A DNA stretch of 38,616 nt from HGM13233 sp964478515. GTDB taxonomy: Bacteria; Bacillota; Clostridia; Oscillospirales; Ruminococcaceae. Position 1 is the stretch's first letter. Every line of letters starts with the position of its first letter. Position numbers and translations under genes: made by a program. Under the pieces are notes generated by a model. That model did no database searches, was not told the origin of the DNA, and saw only the letters and a program-made list of their open reading frames with translations. The DNA is taken from assembly GCA_964478515.1 (NCBI GenBank), contig CAYZIL010000024.1, forward strand, positions 1 to 38,616. Reading direction: 5' to 3'. Positions 33,291-38,616 of this stretch are shown piece after piece.

Positions 33291-34091
33291 CTACTCGCTT
33301 TCGAGCCAGGGGACGAATTCCGTCAGCGCCGCTTGGACTACATAGCGAAGGTTGTCGTTGTTGGCAACACAAGTGGACAGCGTAATAATGCTCTCGCTAC
33401 CGTTGAATATATAGTCGGTGCTGTAATCGGCGGCCGCGCGCATGCTGTCGCCGAAGGCCAATATCTGCTGTGGAGTGGACAAATCCAGCGTATAGGTCAC
33501 GTCGTCTACGCTGACGGTGTGCGTGGAAAATATTTCAAAAATATAGACGCCGTCGGCATTATAAAGGTAAATATATTTGTGCGCTTGCCAGTATTCGCTG
33601 TCCTTATATTTGTTTAGCGTTCCGAACATAGAACCGTTGAGCATTTTGTGGCCGTAAATTATATTGTGGCCGGGCGCGGCTATGTCAGCGCTTTGGCGGT
33701 AATCAATAAACAGCGTGCCGGCGTCGTTCCAGCTGTCGGTGAATGTCACTTGTAAATAATAGCTGTTGTCACTGCCCTGTACAACCGGGTAGCTGATGTC
33801 AGTATCGGGGATGTCCAGCCAACAGACAAAATCGCTGTTTATCTGCGCAAGCTCGCCGACGTCAATGTGCAAATACTGCCACGGGTCTGTCTCGTCGGGC
33901 TGCGTGACGGTGTTGTCATAGACGCCGCTGTAATCGTCGCTGCCCTCTTTGTAGGCGAAAAGATCGCGCAGCAAAAGATAGCCGCTGGTCAAAAACAGCG
34001 CCGCCGAAAGCACTATAGCGATATCAAGCCCAATGCTGAGTTTCTTTTTACCGACATAGTCGTCGCGCTTTTTCCCGAGCCACTTTGCCAT
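33291..34091 (-). CDS. Class B sortase
   Basis: 266 residues. A single membrane anchor (about 22..42) precedes the sortase B fold with catalytic His148 (YGHKM), Cys241 (TLSTC) and Arg249. Class B sortases attach surface proteins, often haem-binding or pilus-base proteins, to peptidoglycan. No LPxTG/NPxTN-type substrate is in the window; the VanY and DUF4430 proteins lack sorting signals. Start ATG 34091 has GGGGTGG upstream and leaves a proper anchor; longer frames add residues without a site. Confidence 0.93.
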   Translation of the reverse strand: MAKWLGKKRDDYVGKKKLSIGLDIAIVLSAALFLTSGYLLLRDLFAYKEGSDDYSGVYDNTVTQPDETDPWQYLHIDVGELAQINSDFVCWLDIPDTDISYPVVQGSDNSYYLQVTFTDSWNDAGTLFIDYRQSADIAAPGHNIIYGHKMLNGSMFGTLNKYKDSEYWQAHKYIYLYNADGVYIFEIFSTHTVSVDDVTYTLDLSTPQQILAFGDSMRAAADYSTDYIFNGSESIITLSTCVANNDNLRYVVQAALTEFVPWLESE

Positions 34092-34183
34092 AAGCCACCC
34101 CGCCAATGCAATTTTATTAATTATAAACCAATCACTGCAAAAAATAAAGCTGTGCGAGCGCGGTTTTGCCCCGCCACATATGG

Positions 34184-34189
34184 TATACT
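34184..34189 (+). promoter_or_regulatory. Extended -10 for the reductase-udg unit
   Basis: TGGTATACT gives an extended -10 (hexamer 34184..34189) about 27 bp before the ATG. The -35 position (CGGTTT) is weak. Confidence 0.45.
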
Positions 34190-34215
34190 TACATAAAAGG
34201 AAAGGAGTCGCCACA

Positions 34216-35094
34216 ATGTACGACATTATAATTATCGGCAAGGGACCCGCCGGCGTGTCCGCTGCTTTGTATGCCGTTCGCTCCGGTCTGTCCGTGTGCA
34301 TTATAGCCAAAGATTACGGCGCGCTGGAAAAAGCGGAGTCGATTGAAAATTACTACGGCCTTCAAACCGCCGTGCCGGGCATAGAGCTTGCCGAAAACGG
34401 CGCCGCCCACGCCCAGAGTCTCGGCGTCGAGTTTCGCGACGGCGAGGTCGTGTCGGTGGAATACGACGGAATGTTCACCGTGCGCACCGCTGCCGACGAA
34501 CTGCGCGCGTGGTCGGTAATTGTCGCGTGCGGGCGGGCACGGCGCGCCCCGAAAATACCCGGAATTGAGGCTTTGAGCGGTCACGGCGTCAGCTACTGCG
34601 CGGTCTGCGACGGCTTTTTCTTTCGCGGCAAAAATGTCGCGGTTCTCGGCGCCGGCGAGTATGCCGCGTCCGAGGCAGCAGTGCTGCGCGAGCTCGCCGC
34701 GTCGGTAAGCGTGCTCACCAACGGCGAGCGCGCCGCTGCCGAGCTCGGCTCCTACACGGTTGACGAGCGGCCGCTGGCCGCCGCCGTCGGCGACGGGCGG
34801 TTGGAAAAGGTGGCGTTTGCCGACGGCGGAGAACTCGCCGTAGACGGGCTGTTCATCGCGCTCGGCAGCGCCGGCAGCAGCGACCTTGCGCGCAAGATAG
34901 GCGCCGTCGTTATCAACGGCAACATCGCTGTCGACGAAAATATGGCCACGAACGTCGCCGGCTTTTTCGCAGCCGGCGACTGTACCGGCGGACTGCTGCA
35001 AGTCGTAAAAGCCGCCGCCGACGGCGCCGTTGCCGCAACGTCCGCAATAAGCTACGTGCGCGCCGCAAAGAAAAACGAATCTGGGGGTAAGTGA
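34216..35094 (+). CDS. Thioredoxin-reductase-like flavoprotein
   Basis: 292 residues, slightly short for TrxB. An N-terminal FAD site (GKGPAGVSAALYA), the redox pair Cys128-Cys131 (YCAVCDGFFF), a second Rossmann GAGEYA (145..150) and the FAD motif FFAAGDCTGG near the end. At the place where NADPH-dependent enzymes have HRRxxxR this one has LTNGERAAAE (about 167..176), so the 2'-phosphate site is absent. It might use NADH or reduced ferredoxin, or act on another disulfide. Start ATG 34216 follows AAGGAG. The next gene starts 1 nt after its stop. Confidence 0.85.
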   Translation: MYDIIIIGKGPAGVSAALYAVRSGLSVCIIAKDYGALEKAESIENYYGLQTAVPGIELAENGAAHAQSLGVEFRDGEVVSVEYDGMFTVRTAADELRAWSVIVACGRARRAPKIPGIEALSGHGVSYCAVCDGFFFRGKNVAVLGAGEYAASEAAVLRELAASVSVLTNGERAAAELGSYTVDERPLAAAVGDGRLEKVAFADGGELAVDGLFIALGSAGSSDLARKIGAVVINGNIAVDENMATNVAGFFAAGDCTGGLLQVVKAAADGAVAATSAISYVRAAKKNESGGK

Positions 35095-35095
35095 A

Positions 35096-35656
35096 ATGAC
35101 ACTTGATGATATCCATTTGCAGTGTGAAAATTGCCGCCGCTGCGAGCTTTGCGGCTCGCGGCAAAACGTGGTGTTCGGCGCCGGAGACCCGCGCGCGCGC
35201 ATAATGTTCGTCGGCGAGGCGCCCGGACGCACCGAGGACGAACAGGGCATGCCGTTCGTCGGCCGCGCCGGCGCACTGCTGGACACGCTGCTGATCGCCG
35301 CCGGGCTGGACCGCTCGCAGGTGTACATAGCTAACATTCTGAAATGCCGCCCGCCGCAAAACCGCGACCCGCTGCCCGCCGAGCAGGACGCCTGTCTTGA
35401 CTGGCTGCGCGCGCAGTTCCGCTGCATCGACCCGCGCGTGGTGGTTTGTCTCGGCCGCATTGCGGCCAAAAAAATGATTGACCCGGATTTTCTCATCACC
35501 CGCGACCACGGCAAGGTGTGGCAAAAAGGCGGAGTGGCGATGATTGGAACGTTCCACCCGGCGGCGCTGCTGCGCAACCCAGCCAACAAGCCGGTGGCCT
35601 TTGCCGATATAAAAATAGCAATTGCGCAGTCGCTTGCGGAAAGTTCGCCGCAATAA
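35096..35656 (+). CDS. Family 4 (Fe-S) uracil-DNA glycosylase
   Basis: 186 residues. GEAPGRTEDEQGMPFVGRAG (about 40..59) is the active-site region and GTFHPAALLR the second motif. Cluster-binding Cys are at 13 and 16 (CRRC), 84 (KCRPPQNR) and 100. It removes uracil from DNA after cytosine deamination. It starts 1 nt after the reductase stop (GTGAAATG), so the two are co-transcribed, and a terminator follows. Confidence 0.94.
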   Translation: MTLDDIHLQCENCRRCELCGSRQNVVFGAGDPRARIMFVGEAPGRTEDEQGMPFVGRAGALLDTLLIAAGLDRSQVYIANILKCRPPQNRDPLPAEQDACLDWLRAQFRCIDPRVVVCLGRIAAKKMIDPDFLITRDHGKVWQKGGVAMIGTFHPAALLRNPANKPVAFADIKIAIAQSLAESSPQ

Positions 35657-35682
35657 GCGCAAAAAAGCCCTAATGCCCACAA

Positions 35683-35711
35683 GCGGCGGCCGCAACGGCC
35701 GCCGCTTTTTC
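35683..35711 (+). terminator. Intrinsic terminator after udg
   Basis: Perfect 10-bp stem (35683..35692 with 35696..35705), 3-nt loop, then TTTTTC. Confidence 0.9.
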
Positions 35712-35867
35712 AGTACCGGCTTTTGGATTTCCGCCGCCGCTCAAAAGCTCTTTTACACAGCGCCGCAGTGCGCGCACGGGGACAGAATGCATTTTGCCGC
35801 ACGGCTTTGTGTCAAAAACCGGACCGCTCTCATACCATAAGGTATCCGACAAAAAAGGGGTATTTCT

Positions 35868-36926
35868 ATGGCAACGGAGCATCTTTTCCTCGGCGCGGTG
35901 CTGCCTGACGACCGCGGTAACGGTTTTGCGCAGCTGCTGCACACCGACGGCGTCCTGTACATTATCAAAGGTTCTGCCGGCAGCGGCAAGTCTACGCTGC
36001 TGCGGCGGTTGTTGGCGTCTTTTGAAGACTGCGGGCGCGGCGCTATTGCCGTGCACTGCGCCGGCGACCCCGACTCGCTCGACGCGGTCGTCTGCCCGGC
36101 CACCGGCATTGCCGCCGTTGACGGCACAGCGCCGCACGTTCTCGAGCCGCTTTATCCCGGCGGCGCTCACCGCGTGCTGAGTCTTTACCGCTACCTTGAC
36201 TGCGCGCGTTTGGAATGCCAACAGCACAAGCTGCGGCAGTTGGAACACGCCGCGGCGCTGCACCGCGACAGCGCCAAACGCTTTATTGCCGCCGCCGGCA
36301 AGCTGAGCGAGGAAATTTTGCGCGCCGGTGAGCGCGCGCTGGCAGCGGAAAAAGCCGCCGCCTTCTTCGGCCGGCTGGCGCGGCGCTGCATTCCGCGCGC
36401 GTCGGGTCACGGCCACGAGCTGAACGTCTTTTACAGCGCCGTCAGCGTCGGCGGCATAAAAAGTTGGTTTTCACAAAACGCGCCGCACTACTCACAAGTG
36501 TTTATTTTGGGCGACAGTTTGCTTGCCGCCGGCAACGCCGGTTTGTTGCAGCTGCGCGAGTGGGCGCTCGGCTGCGGTTACGACGTCATTACCGGCCGCT
36601 CGCCGCTGCTGCCGGAAAAGCTGCTGGATTTTGTAGTTGTGCCGCAGCTGTCGCTCTGTTTTGCGCACAACACCTTTATAAACCACTGCGCGTGCGACAG
36701 CGCAAAATACATTAGCTGTTCGCGCTTTTACGACAGCGCCCGCACCGGCAGCACGCGCGTGCGCAGCGTTTTTGCCAAAAAACTTGTCGGCGAACTGGTC
36801 AGCGAGGCCGGCGAGTCGCTGCTGGACGCAAAGCTCGTTCACGACGATATAGAAAAAATATACACTCCCTGTGTCGACTTCGCCGCCCAGACTGCGGCGG
36901 CCGAAACGCTGCTGCCGCTCAAGTAA
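35868..36926 (+). CDS. P-loop ATPase, PRK06851-like, with a degenerate second core
   Basis: 352 residues. Residues 29..90 hold Walker A GSAGSGKST (35..43) followed by HCAGDPDSLDAVV and AAVDGTAPHV, the pattern of the uncharacterised PRK06851 family found mainly in Clostridia. A helical stretch (about 110..172) follows, then residues 210..268 (VFILGDSLLAAGN, then GYDVITGRSPLLPEKLLDFVVV and FAHNTF) align with the first core but lack the Gly-Lys-Ser. The family normally carries two nucleotide-binding cores, so the second seems to have lost its P-loop here. AAAGGGG precedes the ATG. Function is unknown; a role in sporulation or nucleotide-dependent regulation would be a guess. Confidence 0.82.
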   Translation: MATEHLFLGAVLPDDRGNGFAQLLHTDGVLYIIKGSAGSGKSTLLRRLLASFEDCGRGAIAVHCAGDPDSLDAVVCPATGIAAVDGTAPHVLEPLYPGGAHRVLSLYRYLDCARLECQQHKLRQLEHAAALHRDSAKRFIAAAGKLSEEILRAGERALAAEKAAAFFGRLARRCIPRASGHGHELNVFYSAVSVGGIKSWFSQNAPHYSQVFILGDSLLAAGNAGLLQLREWALGCGYDVITGRSPLLPEKLLDFVVVPQLSLCFAHNTFINHCACDSAKYISCSRFYDSARTGSTRVRSVFAKKLVGELVSEAGESLLDAKLVHDDIEKIYTPCVDFAAQTAAAETLLPLK

Positions 36927-36942
36927 GCGCCGAAACAAAACC

Positions 36943-36975
36943 GCCGTCGCCCTGTTTTTAAGGCGACGGCAGTTT
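36943..36975. terminator. Bidirectional terminator between convergent genes
   Basis: 9-bp stem (36943..36951 with 36962..36970) with T-run AGTTTTAA on the plus strand and AAAA/TTTT on the other, between stops at 36926 and 37000. Confidence 0.75.
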
Positions 36976-36999
36976 TAATGTTAAATATGTTCCCTGGCG

Positions 37000-38019
37000 T
37001 CAAAACGTCAGCCCAAGGTACTCCTCAAGCGTCAGGCCGCTCTCATATACGGCACTCGCAAGCTCCACGCCGACATACCTGATGTGCCACGGCTCGTACT
37101 GGTAGCCGGTTATTGAGTCCTTGCCGGCGGGATAACGGATAATAAAGCCGTAGAGATGGCAATTCTGCGCCACCCACTGCCCTTCGGGCGTGTCTCCGAA
37201 GTCGTCGGAAATTGAATTCAGGTCTATTGCGAGTCCGGTCTGGTGCTCGGAATGACCGGGCTGCGCCGAAAACGTGTCCGCCTCTGCCTGGCCGTAATTG
37301 GCGACATAGCGGTTATAAAGGACCTGCTGCGTGTAGTAGGAACGGTATCCGGAGGCTATCCAGATGTAATACCCCGCGCCGGACGCCGCCGCCTGCATGC
37401 TGGAAAACGCCGCCTGCGTTTCGGCGCTCAGCCCGTCGCCGTAATCCTCCGGTATGCTGAACTCCTTGTTGACAATAAGCGTGCCGTCAATATAAGTCAG
37501 CGCGCCGCTGCTTGCCGTGTCAGTAACGGTGACGGCAATTTCGCTGAAAAAGCATTCCGCCGCCGCCGCGCTCACGCGCACGGTGGTACTGCCGGGCGCA
37601 ACGCCGGTTATTACGCCGTTTGCGTCCACTGTAGCGATTGCCGTGTTCATGCTTTCGTAAACCATTCCCTCGGCGCGGTCGCTGCCGTCGGTATTTAGTA
37701 CCCTGGCAATAATGGTGTAGGTGGCGCCGGTTTGTAAACCAAGCGTGTTGAACCCAAGGCGAACGACCCGCTGTTCAACTTCGACCGGCGTGCCGCCATT
37801 GTCTGTAATAGGGGCCTGCTCTTCCTCAGCCGGGGAAAAGAGGTTGGAGAAAAAGCCCTTAATGTCTATTCCGGACAACACGTCGCCGACCGGGTCGCTG
37901 CTTTGCAGTATTTCCGGCTCAAGTATTATGTAGCCGCCGACGGCCACGCCGAGCAGCAGCACCAGGCACAGCAGTACTACCGCCACGCCCTTTCCCTTTT
38001 TTCTCTTCTTGTTTGCCAT
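37000..38019 (-). CDS. VanY-type D-alanyl-D-alanine carboxypeptidase with Ig-like domain
   Basis: 339 residues. A basic N-terminus and membrane anchor (about 11..33), an acidic linker, a BIG_2-like domain (about 85..166; NTAIATVDANGVITGVAPGS is the repeat core) and an M15B peptidase domain (about 190..339). Zinc ligands are His259 and Asp266 (SEHQTGLAID) and His312 (EPWH), with Glu309 as the likely base. It cleaves the D-Ala-D-Ala end of peptidoglycan precursors or stems. No van resistance genes are nearby, so housekeeping wall trimming is more likely. The Ig-like domain probably spaces or tethers it at the wall. Confidence 0.92.
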   Translation of the reverse strand: MANKKRKKGKGVAVVLLCLVLLLGVAVGGYIILEPEILQSSDPVGDVLSGIDIKGFFSNLFSPAEEEQAPITDNGGTPVEVEQRVVRLGFNTLGLQTGATYTIIARVLNTDGSDRAEGMVYESMNTAIATVDANGVITGVAPGSTTVRVSAAAAECFFSEIAVTVTDTASSGALTYIDGTLIVNKEFSIPEDYGDGLSAETQAAFSSMQAAASGAGYYIWIASGYRSYYTQQVLYNRYVANYGQAEADTFSAQPGHSEHQTGLAIDLNSISDDFGDTPEGQWVAQNCHLYGFIIRYPAGKDSITGYQYEPWHIRYVGVELASAVYESGLTLEEYLGLTF

Positions 38020-38040
38020 TCTCTCACCCCGCTTTTTTAT

Positions 38041-38046
38041 AGTATA
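38041..38046 (-). promoter_or_regulatory. Extended -10 for the VanY-type gene
   Basis: Minus strand TGGTATACT (hexamer 38041..38046) lies 22 bp before the vanY ATG and just after the clp stop; the -35 region, inside the clp end, is weak (CTGCAA). Confidence 0.4.
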
Positions 38047-38057
38047 CCAGCTTTTTG

Positions 38058-38616
38058 TCAGCTTTGCAGCACAATTTCTCCGCTCGCCGCCGAAACGGTT
38101 ATCTGCGCAGGCAGCGCGTCGGCGCGCTCGATTATCAGCGCGGCTATCTTGTCCTCGACCTGTTTTCTGATGGTGTGGCGCAGGTCGCGGGCGGCAAATT
38201 TGCCGCCGTCGGACAGCTGTGCGAGCAGTGTCAGCGCCGCGTCGTCGTATTTGAAGACTATGCCCTTTTCCAAAAGCGGGTCACTCATCTCGTCGAGCAT
38301 AAGCGCCGCTATTTTTTTCAGCGAGTCCTCCGACAGCGCGTTGAACACGACCACCTCGTCGACACGGCTGATGAACTCGGGACGCAGAAACTCGTTGAGC
38401 GCCTTGAGCGTTTTTTCGCGGCTGATGTCGCCGCTGCTCTTGCCGAAGCCGGTCAGGCCGACTTTGTCGCTTGAGCCGGCGTTGGAGGTCATAATAATGA
38501 CCGTGTTCTCAAAGTTGACCGTGCGGCCCTGGGCGTCGGTAACGCGGCCCTCGTCAAGTATCTGCAGCAGCACGTTCATCACGTCGGGGTGCGCCTTCTC
38601 TATCTCGTCAAAGAGC
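38058..38616 (-). CDS. Clp-family AAA+ ATPase, C-terminal part, cut by window edge
   Basis: 186 codons of the second AAA+ domain and its C-terminal small domain. The edge falls within Walker B (LFDEIEKAHPDV), followed by LLQILDEGRVTDAQGRTV, sensor-1 IIMTSNAGS, the arginine finger region RPEFISRVDE and sensor-2 GKFAARDLRHT. Such Hsp100 proteins unfold substrates for ClpP (ClpC/ClpE) or disaggregate proteins (ClpB). The N-terminal domains that would decide between these lie outside the window; the GRTVNFENTVIIMTSNAG stretch favours ClpC/ClpE-like. Confidence 0.92.
   Translation of the reverse strand, partial: LFDEIEKAHPDVMNVLLQILDEGRVTDAQGRTVNFENTVIIMTSNAGSSDKVGLTGFGKSSGDISREKTLKALNEFLRPEFISRVDEVVVFNALSEDSLKKIAALMLDEMSDPLLEKGIVFKYDDAALTLLAQLSDGGKFAARDLRHTIRKQVEDKIAALIIERADALPAQITVSAASGEIVLQS

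Noticed and set aside
35832..35845. ATACC-ataa-GGTAT dyad upstream of the P-loop ATPase
   Set aside because: Only 5 bp per arm and no clear promoter geometry around it; too weak to list.
1..38616. CRISPR arrays, tRNA or rRNA genes, insertion sequences, prophage
   Set aside because: No direct-repeat arrays, cloverleaf sequences, transposase or phage structural genes were found. DUF5131 has phage relatives but no phage neighbours.

Overview
The window is a stretch of GC-rich chromosome from a low-GC-phylum (Firmicutes/Bacillota) anaerobe, most probably a Clostridia member. The evidence is the gene set and the signals: a T-box leader on thrS, an L10 leader, RNase Y, the yloU-fakA-recG synteny, DegV, class B sortase, rubrerythrin, a Cys-rich DUF1540 protein, and consensus sigma-A promoters with strong GGAGG ribosome binding sites. 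I cannot name a genus. A run of 10 N at 1805..1814 with an inverted copy beside it shows a draft, scaffolded assembly.

Layout. 1..415: AT-rich partial DNA alkylation repair gene. 596..2552: thrS, damaged by the assembly gap but restorable in frame, read from a T-box leader. Back to back with it is a cobalamin riboswitch driving a two-gene unit, a membrane-anchored DUF4430 protein and an ECF transporter S component, a likely vitamin B12 uptake module. 4660..7214: fabG and glmS on the minus strand. 7467..9194: family 2 glycoside hydrolase. 9334..12677: rpmG-secE-nusG-rplK-rplA, then L10 leader-rplJ-rplL; the block ends in a terminator and rpoBC does not follow. 12814..20062 (minus): trmO-like gene with an apparent AUU start, M29 aminopeptidase, D-Ala-D-Ala carboxypeptidase, recG, fakA, Asp23-like gene. 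20174..24758 (minus): ymdB, degV, a membrane XRE regulator, rny. 24963..29740 (minus): a complete branched-chain amino acid ABC importer, livK-H-M-G-F in transcription order. 29998..34091: apbE, DUF1540, rubrerythrin (divergent), YbaK, DUF5131, sortase B. 34216..36926 (plus): thioredoxin-reductase-like gene, family 4 uracil-DNA glycosylase, an unusual P-loop ATPase. 37000..38616 (minus): VanY-type carboxypeptidase and the C-terminal part of a Clp ATPase.

Most of the window is housekeeping. The parts worth a second look are the riboswitch-controlled DUF4430/ECF pair, the P-loop ATPase with a degenerate second copy of its own core, the thioredoxin-reductase-like protein lacking the usual NADPH motif, the AUU start, the truncated rplKAJL block, and the assembly artefact in thrS. 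No CRISPR array, tRNA, rRNA, prophage or insertion sequence was seen.
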